DNA of 64,000 bases, taken from positions 3,187,501-3,251,500 of the forward strand of contig NZ_CP089981.1 of assembly GCF_021389975.1 (NCBI RefSeq), given 5' to 3'. Under the pieces are notes generated by a model, which saw nothing but the letters and a program-made list of their open reading frames with translations, ran no database searches and was not told the origin of the DNA. How positions within the stretch are numbered: the stretch's first letter is position 1; every line of letters begins with the position of its first letter. This DNA is from Fulvivirga ulvae. Lineage in GTDB: Bacteria > Bacteroidota > Bacteroidia > Cytophagales > Cyclobacteriaceae. Both the position numbers and the translations under genes were made by a program. Shown here piece after piece: positions 39,817 through 49,306 of the stretch.

Positions 39817-42657
39817 CTAGTTATCGTAGAAGCTTCTTGTCCTGTTAAGCTTTAGATCCTGGAGTAAGGATGACTTGACCCTAATCACAAAGTTATAGTT
39901 TGTATAAACACCGAAAGGTGTCCAGTTGAGGTTCATCTCCCAACAATGCAGGTCTCTGGAAATTCCCAGGGTGGTAGGTGTTACATCTTTCTTTTCAAAG
40001 TCATATCCCGTATTAAAGGTTACTTTCCATTTATCTGTTAGGGAAAAATCACCGGATAGCCTTAGGGTTTGGGTAATGGAGGCCTCTTTAAAACCTTGCT
40101 TCGAATAATTCAGGCTATAGTTTACACGTAAATTCCATGGTATACTAAAATCTATATAGTTGCCCGGATCATTAAGCAGAAACCTTTTGTCTTCTTCGTT
40201 GAGCGCCGAATCGTTAATTCTGTCTGTTGTTTTGGCATCACTTTCCCTTCCTTTTGCACTTAAATTTGTACTTAGGGCTATAGATGCACTGGAAAGCTGA
40301 CCTATACCCTGTCCGTTATTCCAGGTATACCGGTCTATCCGGTGCTGATAATATATAGTAGACTGGTCACTGGAACTAATCCCAGTACTGTCTAAAATGT
40401 AAACATAGGGATCGATAGTACCATTGACGTTAATGTTAAGTTTTTTGTTAAAAACCGAAGTGTTTGCGCGAAGGCTGATACTGGATAGTTTGAAGGAATC
40501 TGCAACTATATTATATGATGTGCTTAGCCCGAAATTGTTAAGGATAGGCACCTTGACCGCCTGGTCCAAGGTATCTTTTTTGGAATCGACTTTCATCTCC
40601 AATGTGTTGTTAATGGAAAGGCCAATTGTTCCGCTTTCACCCGTAGAGGGGCCGCCATAAACAAACCCCTGATACTTTGACTTCACTATCTCCTCTCCGG
40701 CTCTTTCGCCTTCCTGAATTATTACCCTGTCAAAGTATCCATAACTCTTGTCACTAAAATCGGGCTGATATGAGAAAGACAGGCTGGGGTTCATTACATG
40801 TCGAATGGCCTTCACACGACCTTTTTTGAAAAAATATGTGCCGTAAAGCCTTGTATTAAAGCCAGTGCTGAGACTATAGGTGTAAACCCTGTTAAAACCA
40901 TCAAGGGTGTCTGCAACTATGGCATTGTTTGGGTTGTCCGGGTCTAGCCCCCAAAGCAACTTTTCAAAATACCACTTTTCTTCGTAGCTGATTGAAGGGG
41001 TAGCAGTGAAGTACTTTAATACTTTAAATGAAGTGCTTAATGGTATGGTATGCTTAAGTCCTTTCTCAGAGTTTTTAAGAAACGTGCCAAAGGTATCAAA
41101 ATTAAACGGCGCTATACTGTCTTGTGAAGCATCAGATCCTATTCTTCCCAGATTGTTCGTTACTTCATTGGTTCCGGCCAGAGAGTATCTTATGTTGATC
41201 TTATCAACCCAGGTGTTGGCCCCACCTGATTTCCCCCTAAAAGGGTAGACGTTAGCCATATTAAAGCTTAATGAAGGCAATAATAAATCAACCTGTCTTG
41301 TGGAAACGTCCTGATTGTGGCGCATGCTAAGTCCCAATGAAAACGGGGTTCCCTGAAAGGTTTTGGAGTAGGAAACATTGGAACTTAATTTTCTGGTGAA
41401 GTTATTTAACCTTTGATCGGCCTGGTCAACCTCAAAGCCCAGGTAATTATTTTGGTTATAGGTAGAGGTAGCTGCATTTACTGAAGCAGAAAACCTGCTG
41501 GTACCTTTGGACTCAGGGGAGTGGCTCCAGGTAAGGCGGTAGTCGTTTGCTGAACTGTTATCTTCAATATTGTCCGAGGTTTTGAGCTTTGTGTAAGTAA
41601 AATTAAAATTACCGTTGTAAGCATACCTTTTTTTATAGACAGTGTTCAGGTCCAGTCCGTGTCCTCCTTTGGAGTAGATGTCCCCGCGAAGTGTCGCCTT
41701 TACATACTCATTGATATCAAAGAAATACCCCCCACCTCTAAGGAAAAATCCGCGTCTTCTTTCTTCACCATAAGACGGGATAATAATCCCTGATGAAGCT
41801 TCGTTTTTGGCTGGAAACATTCCAAAGAAAAAGCCTAAAGGCGTTGGTACATCGTTGATTTCTAAATGGAAAGGGCCAGAAACTATCTTATCATCAGGTA
41901 TTGCTTTGGTTCTTTTTGCCCTAATGCGGTAGTGAGGGTGGGCCAGGTCGCATGTAGTATATGAATTGTCGATGCTAAACAGCTCGTTCTCAGAGTTTTT
42001 AAATACTGTTTCGCCGTGGAGATATCCTTCACCCTGCTGGGTTACAACCTCGGTTATCCTTGCCCTGCCTGTTTTAAAGTTATACGTAATGTCTTTAGTT
42101 TCATAGACCTCTGCACCATTTTTGAATATAGGGTAACCGATTTTTCTCCCTAAAGAATCTACGCGGCCCGTAGCGGTTAATGTGTTTTTGTTGTAATCAA
42201 TTACAATATGATTGGCTTCCAGCTTAATTGCTCCGTAATCAATTTTGGCATCTCCATATAACTTCACGATCTTTGAATCAACTGAAAAGTTAATGGAATC
42301 TCTGGCAGAATAATTGATGGTCGTCTCAATGTCACTGTCTGGAGCTTGTGCAGTAGCAACTGAGTCGGCAGCTAAAGAATCTGCAACTATTGCTGTGCTA
42401 TCACTGTTAATGGTAGTGTCAGCAGCTAAGGTTTGTTTGCCTAATAGTTCCTTACTGGAATTTATTTTTTGTTCAGGATTTTGAGCGTAACCTATGGAGA
42501 TGAAAAACCAAAAAAAACAAAGTAAACTATACTTCGAAAAGCCGCATGATTCCAATTTATATAACCTATTTTTCGGTTTTAGAGAAAAATTTACAATTTT
42601 GCGTAAAGTTATCGGAATAACTTTTAAGAAGCGAAAGATTGTGAAGAATATTGCCAT
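39817..42657 (-). CDS. lptD: LptD/OstA-like LPS-assembly outer-membrane protein
   Basis: The large (up to 946-residue) protein has an OstA-like N-terminal domain (VKLYGDAKIDYGAIKLEANHI in parts; DITYNFKTGRARIT) and a long C-terminal barrel with GIIIPSYGEERRRGFFLRGGG. LptD inserts lipopolysaccharide into the outer leaflet. The start is uncertain. ATG 42657 lies inside the divergent amidase gene and gives a long pre-region. TTG 42555 gives a short signal peptide ending ISIGYAQ and avoids overlap; I prefer a start near 42555, while the coordinates here give the longest ATG form. Confidence 0.85.
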   Translation of the reverse strand: MAIFFTIFRFLKVIPITLRKIVNFSLKPKNRLYKLESCGFSKYSLLCFFWFFISIGYAQNPEQKINSSKELLGKQTLAADTTINSDSTAIVADSLAADSVATAQAPDSDIETTINYSARDSINFSVDSKIVKLYGDAKIDYGAIKLEANHIVIDYNKNTLTATGRVDSLGRKIGYPIFKNGAEVYETKDITYNFKTGRARITEVVTQQGEGYLHGETVFKNSENELFSIDNSYTTCDLAHPHYRIRAKRTKAIPDDKIVSGPFHLEINDVPTPLGFFFGMFPAKNEASSGIIIPSYGEERRRGFFLRGGGYFFDINEYVKATLRGDIYSKGGHGLDLNTVYKKRYAYNGNFNFTYTKLKTSDNIEDNSSANDYRLTWSHSPESKGTSRFSASVNAATSTYNQNNYLGFEVDQADQRLNNFTRKLSSNVSYSKTFQGTPFSLGLSMRHNQDVSTRQVDLLLPSLSFNMANVYPFRGKSGGANTWVDKINIRYSLAGTNEVTNNLGRIGSDASQDSIAPFNFDTFGTFLKNSEKGLKHTIPLSTSFKVLKYFTATPSISYEEKWYFEKLLWGLDPDNPNNAIVADTLDGFNRVYTYSLSTGFNTRLYGTYFFKKGRVKAIRHVMNPSLSFSYQPDFSDKSYGYFDRVIIQEGERAGEEIVKSKYQGFVYGGPSTGESGTIGLSINNTLEMKVDSKKDTLDQAVKVPILNNFGLSTSYNIVADSFKLSSISLRANTSVFNKKLNINVNGTIDPYVYILDSTGISSSDQSTIYYQHRIDRYTWNNGQGIGQLSSASIALSTNLSAKGRESDAKTTDRINDSALNEEDKRFLLNDPGNYIDFSIPWNLRVNYSLNYSKQGFKEASITQTLRLSGDFSLTDKWKVTFNTGYDFEKKDVTPTTLGISRDLHCWEMNLNWTPFGVYTNYNFVIRVKSSLLQDLKLNRTRSFYDN

Positions 42658-43423
42658 TGTATTCCTTCTCCTAGCAATAACCTTGCTAACTTCTTCAAGC
42701 GGGCAAAGACGATCAGATTTTACGGTGAAGACGGTTGTTATAGACGCTGGTCATGGAGGGCATGATCCTGGTACCCACGGTGTTTTCAGTGAAGAAAAAG
42801 ACATAGCGCTCGATGTTTCCCTGCAGTTAGGGAAGTATATACAGGAGTATCTGCCCGATGTAAAGGTTATTTATACCAGAAAGGATGATAAATTTGTCGA
42901 GCTGGAACAGAGGGCTCACATAGCTAATAAAAATCACGCAGATGTATTTATATCTGTTCATGTCAATGCCGTAAGCAGGAGCAGTATCTATGGTACGGAA
43001 ACTTACGTTATGGGGCCTCATAAAACAGAAGGTAATCTTGATGTAGCCAAACGGGAAAACTCCGTAATACTTTATGAAGAGGGCTATGAAGAAAAGTATG
43101 AGGGTTTTGATCCTAACTCTCCCGAATCTCATATATTGTTTTCACTGACTCAAAGTGCATATATTGAAAATAGCTTGTATCTGGCCAGCAAGATCGAAGA
43201 GCAGTTCGGTACGAGGGCCGGAAGAAAAAGCAGGGGAGTGAAACAGGCAGGTTTTTGGGTATTGTGGAGAACAGCCATGCCAAGTGTATTGGTAGAGATT
43301 GGTTATCTAACAAACCCTGCAGAAGAAAAGGAACTTAATAATTCATCAGTTAAAGCAAATATAGCCTCAGGAATATTCAGGGCATTCAGAGATTACAAAA
43401 ACGATATAGAATCATTAAACTAA
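42641..43423 (+). CDS. N-acetylmuramoyl-L-alanine amidase (Amidase_3)
   Basis: GTG 42641 gives 260 residues with a signal peptide (KNIAIVFLLLAITLLTSSSGQ). The longer ATG 42494 start (309 residues) would overlap lptD and add an uncharacteristic basic stretch. The catalytic domain shows VVIDAGHGGHDPGTHG (zinc His), a central FISVHVNA (His), and VLVEIGYLTNPAEEKEL (Glu) near the end. It cleaves the amide between MurNAc and the stem peptide, acting in the periplasm in cell separation. It is followed ten bases later by an MCE gene, a pairing common in this phylum. Confidence 0.88.
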   Translation: MKNIAIVFLLLAITLLTSSSGQRRSDFTVKTVVIDAGHGGHDPGTHGVFSEEKDIALDVSLQLGKYIQEYLPDVKVIYTRKDDKFVELEQRAHIANKNHADVFISVHVNAVSRSSIYGTETYVMGPHKTEGNLDVAKRENSVILYEEGYEEKYEGFDPNSPESHILFSLTQSAYIENSLYLASKIEEQFGTRAGRKSRGVKQAGFWVLWRTAMPSVLVEIGYLTNPAEEKELNNSSVKANIASGIFRAFRDYKNDIESLN

Positions 43424-43433
43424 AAACGAATAG

Positions 43434-44402
43434 GTGACGGTATCAAAGGAACTCAAGGTTGGCTTGTTTATGGTATTTAGCATTGCCATCCTTTATTTAG
43501 GGTTTAACTACCTTAAAGGCATAGATTTTTTTACATCCAATGATAAGTACTACGCTATCTATGAAAATGTAGACGGTCTCAATGTTTCCAATCCTGTTTT
43601 TGTCAATGGCTTTGTGGTGGGAAGGGTAAGTAGGATATCCCTTCTTCAGGACAGACAGAATCAAATTCTGGTCGAGCTTGATCTTAGCGGTGATGTTATT
43701 CTTGGCGATTCGGCCATGGCTACGCTTACAGGTGACTTTCTGGGTAACAAATCTATCCTTTTAAGTACCGGCGACATTACGGAACCACATAAGCCCGGCG
43801 ACACTATAATTGCTGTTTTAGACAGAGGTATTGCTGATATTTTGGCAGAAAGCGCCCAGCCCGTGGCCAATAGCCTGGAGGTTACTATTAAAAAGATCAA
43901 TGCGATACTTGATAACCTTACAGGTAACAGCGATAAACTTAACCGCATGATGGATGGCTTTCAAAAGACACCTATACTATTAAATTCTACCATAGCTGGT
44001 ACAAAGGAAAACCTTGATGAAATTACTGCTACTTTTGATCAGGTGGGTAAAGAGCTTAATACTACTTTGCAGTTAACCCGTCCGATGCTAAACAACCTTA
44101 CTGTTTTCAGTGATTCTCTGAAACGCCTCGAGCTCAACCGGACTGTGAATGAAGCCAATGCTACTTTGACTAAATTGAATCAGGCTATTGAACGGCTTGC
44201 AAATAATGATGGTACATTAGGCAAGCTCATTAACAATGACTCTCTGTATGTTAATCTTAACAAAGCCGTTGAGAACCTGGATAAACTGCTCATCCATATG
44301 GATACTCAACCGAAGCACTTCTTCTCTCCTTTAGGTAAGAGTAAGGAGAAAATAGCCAGGGACAGGAGAAAGGCAGCCAGAAAAGAAGAGAAAGAAAACT
44401 AA
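43434..44402 (+). CDS. MlaD-family (MCE domain) lipid-transport protein
   Basis: A GTG start at 43434 gives 322 residues: an N-terminal membrane helix (LKVGLFMVFSIAILYLGFNYL) followed by the MCE/MlaD domain (YYAIYENVDGLNVSNPVFVNG in parts; VGRVSRISLL; GDFLGNKSILLS). A long helical region and a basic end rich in Lys/Arg follow. MCE proteins carry phospholipids between the inner and outer membranes with MlaE/MlaF partners, which are not in this window. It is likely translated with the amidase just upstream. Confidence 0.88.
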   Translation: MTVSKELKVGLFMVFSIAILYLGFNYLKGIDFFTSNDKYYAIYENVDGLNVSNPVFVNGFVVGRVSRISLLQDRQNQILVELDLSGDVILGDSAMATLTGDFLGNKSILLSTGDITEPHKPGDTIIAVLDRGIADILAESAQPVANSLEVTIKKINAILDNLTGNSDKLNRMMDGFQKTPILLNSTIAGTKENLDEITATFDQVGKELNTTLQLTRPMLNNLTVFSDSLKRLELNRTVNEANATLTKLNQAIERLANNDGTLGKLINNDSLYVNLNKAVENLDKLLIHMDTQPKHFFSPLGKSKEKIARDRRKAARKEEKEN

Positions 44403-44470
44403 GTGCTGTAAGAGGCTGATTTTTTTTCCTGATGACCTAAATTGCAGAAAATTTAAACCCCATAAATTGA

Positions 44471-46096
44471 ATGGATTTAGAATTCAATAAAAACGAAGAT
44501 AGTCTTAAACAGCTATTATATCAGCTAAAAACCAAAGTTCAAAAAACTCAAATGGGTGGTGGAGAGAAGAAGATAGAATCTCACCACAAGAAAGGAAAAC
44601 TCACCGCCAGGGAACGCATTGATTATTTGATTGATAAAGGGAGCGAGTTCCTTGAAGTGGGCGTGCTCGCCGGTGAAGGTATGTACCAGGAAGTAGGGGG
44701 CTGTCCGTCAGCGGGAGTTGTCACGGGTATTGGTCATGTTCAGGGCAGGCAATGTATGATAGTAGCCAATGATGCTACTGTGAAAGCCGGAGCCTGGTTT
44801 CCTATTACTGCCAAAAAGAACCTCAGGGCGCAGGAGATTGCTATGGAGAATCGTTTGCCTGTTATCTACCTTGTAGATAGTGCCGGCGTATTTCTCCCCA
44901 TGCAAAATGAGATTTTTCCTGATAAGGAGCACTTTGGAAGGCAGTTTAGAAATAATGCAAAAATGTCTGCCATGGGCATTGTGCAGATAGCGGCCATCAT
45001 GGGAAGTTGTGTGGCTGGTGGAGCCTATCTTCCAATTATGTCTGACGAAGCAATGATAGTTGACAAGACAGGCTCAATTTTTTTGGCAGGCTCTTACCTG
45101 GTAAAAGCTGCTGTTGGAGAGGATATAGATAATGAAACTCTCGGAGGAGCTACCACACATTGCGAAATATCCGGGGTTACGGATAATAAGTTTGAAAGCG
45201 ATGAAGCCTGTCTGGATTATATAAAATCAATTTTCAATAAAATAGGTAATCCTGATATTGCGGGCTTTGATCGTATAGAGGCTGCTTTACCAAAGGAGAG
45301 TCAGGAAGAGATCTATGGTATTTTGCCTGCTGACCGTGTAAAACCTTATGATACAGTTGAGATCATCAAAAGGCTTGTTGATAACTCTGAGTTTGATGAA
45401 TATAAGGAGTTATATGGCAAAACCATAGTTTGTGGATATGGCCGGATTGATGGATGGGCTGTTGGTATTGTAGCTAACCAGCGTAAAGTGGTTAAATCGA
45501 AAAAAGGAGAGATGCAGATGGGGGGAGTGATCTATTCTGATTCTGCAGATAAGGCTGCGAGATTTATTATGAACTGCAATCAAAGAAAAATACCACTAGT
45601 GTTCTTGCAGGATGTTAGTGGCTTTATGGTGGGTAGCAAGGCTGAGCATGGCGGAATTATTAAAGATGGAGCTAAAATGGTGAATGCCATGGCTAATTCA
45701 ACAGTACCGAAATTTACCATTGTAATGGGTAACTCATATGGGGCCGGTAATTATGCCATGTGCGGTAAAGCTTACGACCCACGACTGATATATGCCTGGC
45801 CAACTGCCCAAATAGCAGTAATGAGTGGAGCCTCGGCAGCCAAGACACTTTTACAGATTAAAGTGGCAACCTTAAAAGCGCAGGGCAAAGAGATTACCAA
45901 GGAGGAAGAAGATAACCTGCTAAAAGAAATAACAGATAAATATAATGAGGAGCTAAGTCCTTATTATGCGGCAGCACGCCTTTGGGTCGACGGTATTATT
46001 GATCCGTTGGAGACCAGGAAAGTGATCTCTACAGGAATTGAAGCAGCGAATCATGCTCCGGTTGAGAAATTTAATGTAGGAGTAATTCAAACCTGA
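44471..46096 (+). CDS. Acyl-CoA carboxylase carboxyltransferase subunit (methylcrotonyl-CoA carboxylase beta type)
   Basis: The 541-residue protein is the second carboxyltransferase in the window. Its motifs are of MccB type: PVIYLVDSAGVFLPMQNEIFPD, MGSCVAGGAYLPIMSDEA, GSIFLAGSYLVKAA, and LGGATTHCEISGV. It would carboxylate 3-methylcrotonyl-CoA in leucine breakdown or a related acyl-CoA. No biotin carboxylase or other leucine-degradation gene is beside it. It is separated from the MCE gene by 68 bases and ends before a strong hairpin. Confidence 0.88.
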   Translation: MDLEFNKNEDSLKQLLYQLKTKVQKTQMGGGEKKIESHHKKGKLTARERIDYLIDKGSEFLEVGVLAGEGMYQEVGGCPSAGVVTGIGHVQGRQCMIVANDATVKAGAWFPITAKKNLRAQEIAMENRLPVIYLVDSAGVFLPMQNEIFPDKEHFGRQFRNNAKMSAMGIVQIAAIMGSCVAGGAYLPIMSDEAMIVDKTGSIFLAGSYLVKAAVGEDIDNETLGGATTHCEISGVTDNKFESDEACLDYIKSIFNKIGNPDIAGFDRIEAALPKESQEEIYGILPADRVKPYDTVEIIKRLVDNSEFDEYKELYGKTIVCGYGRIDGWAVGIVANQRKVVKSKKGEMQMGGVIYSDSADKAARFIMNCNQRKIPLVFLQDVSGFMVGSKAEHGGIIKDGAKMVNAMANSTVPKFTIVMGNSYGAGNYAMCGKAYDPRLIYAWPTAQIAVMSGASAAKTLLQIKVATLKAQGKEITKEEEDNLLKEITDKYNEELSPYYAAARLWVDGIIDPLETRKVISTGIEAANHAPVEKFNVGVIQT

Positions 46097-46169
46097 TGCA
46101 GGATACGGTGAATTGTTCCGGGAGGAAAAATTACTTAATAAAGAATAAATTAGTAAATTTTGGAATGGC

Positions 46170-46210
46170 GGGTTAAGGAACGCAGATTATTGCTAATTCT
46201 TTAACCCTTT
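46170..46210 (+). terminator. 11-bp hairpin after the MccB-like gene
   Basis: GGGTTAAGGAA (46170-46180) pairs with TTCTTTAACCC (46197-46207), with one G-U pair, then three T residues. The loop is 16 bases. It is 73 bases past the stop and 16 bases before the next start, so it could be a terminator or a leader structure. Confidence 0.5.
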
Positions 46211-46225
46211 CATTCATTATACTAT

Positions 46226-47086
46226 ATGCAGGAAAGCGAACTAAAAGCCTTGGTATCTTTGCTGGATGATGAAGATGCTCAGATTATTTCTCATGTTGAA
46301 GAAAAGATAATTTCACTGGGAGAAGAGATCATTCCGTTTCTCGAAACAGAGTGGGAGAGTAACCTTAATCCGTTAGTTCAGAGCAGGATAGAAGACCTGA
46401 TTCATGTGCTCCAGTTTGACATTCTCAAAAGTAAGCTTACAGCGTGGTTTGAAGATGAGGAAGGTGACCTGCTGGAAGGAATGTGGCTTGTAGCTACCTA
46501 TCAGTATCCGGATCTTGAACTACAGAAGTTGAGGCAGGACCTGGAGCAAATCTACTATGAGGCCTGGCTGGAGTTTAAAACCGATATACATCCATATGAT
46601 CAGGTAAAGCTTCTGAATAGTGTATTGTTTAACAAATTAAAATTTGGGGCAAATACTAAAAATTTCCATTCACCGGGAAATTCAATGATCAATGTTGTGC
46701 TTGAGGGTAGAAAAGGTAACCCCATCTCTTTGTGCGTACTTTATATGCTTGTGGCGCAAAAGTTAAAAATGCCTGTATATGGTGTGAATTTGCCGAATCT
46801 TTTCATACTTACTTTTAAGCCGGAGAATGAGAACTACAGCCAGTTCTATATCAATGCATTTAACAGAGGACTGATTTTCTCCAGGGAAGATATTGATAAC
46901 TACATTGCCGAGCTTAGAATAAATCCGCAGGATACCTTTTATCAGCCCTGTAGTAACCAGGATATTGTACTCAGATCATTGAGAAATCTTGTTAATTCTT
47001 TCGACAAGATTGGTGATCATTCTAAATCTGAAGAGATTAAAACACTTTTGCAGTTGGTTTCGAAAGGTAATGACCTTGGCCTTTAA
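46226..47086 (+). CDS. SirB1-like transglutaminase-fold protein
   Basis: The 286-residue protein matches the SirB1/Transglut_core2 family: LNSVLFNKLKFGANTKNFHSP in parts, then GRKGNPISLCVLYMLVAQKL with the putative active Cys, and YINAFNRGLIFSRED. The exact enzymatic role of this family is unknown. Bases 47083-47086 overlap the convergent redoxin gene. Confidence 0.8.
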   Translation: MQESELKALVSLLDDEDAQIISHVEEKIISLGEEIIPFLETEWESNLNPLVQSRIEDLIHVLQFDILKSKLTAWFEDEEGDLLEGMWLVATYQYPDLELQKLRQDLEQIYYEAWLEFKTDIHPYDQVKLLNSVLFNKLKFGANTKNFHSPGNSMINVVLEGRKGNPISLCVLYMLVAQKLKMPVYGVNLPNLFILTFKPENENYSQFYINAFNRGLIFSREDIDNYIAELRINPQDTFYQPCSNQDIVLRSLRNLVNSFDKIGDHSKSEEIKTLLQLVSKGNDLGL

Positions 47087-47649
47087 TCCTTCTTAACCAT
47101 ACATCCGATCGGACGGCCTCCGGGCTTAGCCGGCTTTCCCTGTAAAAGCATGTTTATATTTTCTTTCAGGTGTTGCTCTTTAACATCCGTCGCTACCTGG
47201 GGATTGTTATCTATTGCTCCATTATAAAAAACGGAAAAACTACCGTTGTTTTTTAATAAATAAACTTCCGGACTTTTACGGGCACCAAACTGGGAAAGTA
47301 CTTTTTGGTCTTTATCTGCCAGGTAAGGTACATCCAGACCCCAGGCTGATATTTTATTGGCCATTTCTGCTTCTGATTCCTTGGCTTCAGTATGCGAGTT
47401 TATAAGTACGAATTGTATTCCCTTGCTTTTAAATTCAGAAATTAGTTGTGTAATACGTCCTTCATAATAAACTGAATACGGACAAATATTGCTTGTGAAA
47501 ATGACTGCAACACCCTTAGAACTTTTAAAATCAGCCAGAGAAACCTGCTTTTTTGTTTTAACATCAGTTAAAGTAAAGTTGTCAATTTTTTGCCCCAGGA
47601 CTGAAGTAGCCGTTAGTGCAATAAGACCTGCGAGTATTAAATTTTTCAT
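47083..47649 (-). CDS. Secreted redoxin-family (thioredoxin-fold) protein
   Basis: ATG 47649 gives 188 residues with a signal peptide (MKNLILAGLIALTATSVLGQ); a GTG at 47664 overlapping the upstream stop is a weaker alternative. The thioredoxin-fold domain has one Cys in FTSNICPYSVYYEGRI, the SPEVYLL cis-Pro loop and a C-terminal GCMVKK Cys. The family is AhpC/TSA-like; the substrate is unknown, and the lone CPY cysteine makes a classical CxxC reductase unlikely. It lies 3' of the PPTase gene on the same strand. Confidence 0.82.
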   Translation of the reverse strand: MKNLILAGLIALTATSVLGQKIDNFTLTDVKTKKQVSLADFKSSKGVAVIFTSNICPYSVYYEGRITQLISEFKSKGIQFVLINSHTEAKESEAEMANKISAWGLDVPYLADKDQKVLSQFGARKSPEVYLLKNNGSFSVFYNGAIDNNPQVATDVKEQHLKENINMLLQGKPAKPGGRPIGCMVKKD

Positions 47650-47663
47650 AACATTCCGGTTCA

Positions 47664-48296
47664 CTATAGATTGAAAGTAAGAATATAATCTTTTTCTATT
47701 CTAAATTCTAATTTATAGCTTTTTACGATATCATTTACAATTACTTTGCCAACCGTATACCCTTGGCTATCCAATTCAAAATCCTTTACCGCCATTTGTT
47801 CTCTGAAACTGATGTGTTGGTCACAAATTTTATACAAGGTTTCTTTTGCGCACCAGTAGATGCAAAGCGCATTGATATCATTTTTGGCTGCTGCCACTTC
47901 CTGGTCAGACAAGAATTTATGAGCTACTTTACGAAGTTTTTCTTTTGGCTGTTCCAAATCAATGCCCACATCTTCAATGCTGTCAATTATGGCAGCCACA
48001 TAAGGGTATGAATGGGACATGGATACCTCTGCTGTGCTTTCTATAAGAAATGGTTTGCCGTTAGCATTTTTTGTCAGCCCTTTGTAATAGATGCCCATTA
48101 CCTTACAAAGGCTTTTAATACAGACTCTGCCTGCCAGCCATTCAAACTTCTTTTTCTCACTTCGGAAGCTGTCAAGGATAGTTTTATCAGTATCTGCCGG
48201 ATCCAGCAGCATGGTGAGTTCTTCGATACTCTCTTCAATATGCCATATCGCTAGGTATCGGGTTGTATTTATTTCTTCTATTTTATGTATCGGCAT
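47664..48296 (-). CDS. 4'-phosphopantetheinyl transferase superfamily protein
   Basis: The 210-residue protein has the PPTase signatures VGIDLEQPKEKL (Mg ligands) and YWCAKETLYKIC (WxxKExxxK). It transfers phosphopantetheine from CoA to carrier proteins, so it could activate the ACPs of fatty acid or pigment synthesis. The length matches the Sfp-like group rather than AcpS. It overlaps the following redoxin gene by at most one base. Confidence 0.87.
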   Translation of the reverse strand: MPIHKIEEINTTRYLAIWHIEESIEELTMLLDPADTDKTILDSFRSEKKKFEWLAGRVCIKSLCKVMGIYYKGLTKNANGKPFLIESTAEVSMSHSYPYVAAIIDSIEDVGIDLEQPKEKLRKVAHKFLSDQEVAAAKNDINALCIYWCAKETLYKICDQHISFREQMAVKDFELDSQGYTVGKVIVNDIVKSYKLEFRIEKDYILTFNL

Positions 48297-48363
48297 TTGA
48301 TAACTGACTGGAAAACTTGCTTCTTTGCTTTATAATCAGATTTTAACTTGCAAACAACGATTG

Positions 48364-49281
48364 ATGGGCAAAGTTAACGTTTCCAAACTCAAAACCTTCA
48401 CTGGTCATAATGATTGTGTTTATACCCTGGAAAGAACAGGGCATGATCATTTGTTTTTTTCCGGAGCAGGTGATGGTATGGTGGTATTCTGGAACCTGAA
48501 AGAATCAGAGAATGGTCAGCTCATAGCCAAGTTACCCAATTCGGTATATGCCCTTCACTACTTAAAAAGCAGGAACCTTCTTATTGCCGGGCATAACTAT
48601 GAAGGAATACACTTGTTAGACTGGGAGAACAAAAAGGAAGTAGGATCATTGAAAATGACTGATCAGGCTATTTTTGATGTAAACTCTTTCGGAGATCACC
48701 TGTATGTGGGTGATGCATCTGGTACGGTTACCGTGGTGGATTTGACGAGTTTGAGGGTGATTTATAAGATTGAAGGCCCGTCAAAAAGTGCAAGAGCCAT
48801 TGCTATTAATGAGCAAAATGGAGAAATGGCCGTGGGGTATAGCGATAATAAAGTCCGGATATTCAATTTAGAAGATTACCAGCTTATCAAAGAACTTGAA
48901 GGTCATAAAAATTCAGTGTTCACTGTTAAATATTCCCCTGATGGTCAACTCCTGGTAACCGCCGGTCGTGATGCACACCTGAAGATATGGGATGCCAAGG
49001 CGGGTTACATAGAGTTGGAAGACATTGTGGCACATATGTATACGATTAATAACCTTGATTTTAGTCCGGATGGTAAACATTTTGTAACTTGTAGCATGGA
49101 TAAGTCCATAAAAATCTGGGATACTCATGCTTTTAAGTTGTTGAAAGTTATAGATAAAGCGAGGCATGCCGGGCACGGGACTTCTGTAAACAAACTGCTC
49201 TGGTCCTCGTACAACGATTTATTGGTGAGCGCCAGTGATGACAGGGCAATATCGGTCTGGGATATTGAGTTTAATAGTTGA
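48364..49281 (+). CDS. WD40-repeat protein
   Basis: ATG 48364 (MGKVNVSKLKTFTGHNDCVY) gives 305 residues; the in-frame extension to 48325 lacks repeat character. At least six WD40 blades are visible, with GH near the start and WD-type ends: GDGMVVFWNL, DNKVRIFNLE, DAHLKIWDAK, DKSIKIWDTH and DRAISVWDIE. It has no signal peptide or catalytic domain, so it is probably a cytosolic scaffold. It lies before the DivIVA gene by 25 bases on the same strand. Confidence 0.88.
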   Translation: MGKVNVSKLKTFTGHNDCVYTLERTGHDHLFFSGAGDGMVVFWNLKESENGQLIAKLPNSVYALHYLKSRNLLIAGHNYEGIHLLDWENKKEVGSLKMTDQAIFDVNSFGDHLYVGDASGTVTVVDLTSLRVIYKIEGPSKSARAIAINEQNGEMAVGYSDNKVRIFNLEDYQLIKELEGHKNSVFTVKYSPDGQLLVTAGRDAHLKIWDAKAGYIELEDIVAHMYTINNLDFSPDGKHFVTCSMDKSIKIWDTHAFKLLKVIDKARHAGHGTSVNKLLWSSYNDLLVSASDDRAISVWDIEFNS

Positions 49282-49306
49282 AAAGTTGGTTTAATATTAT
49301 GACATT

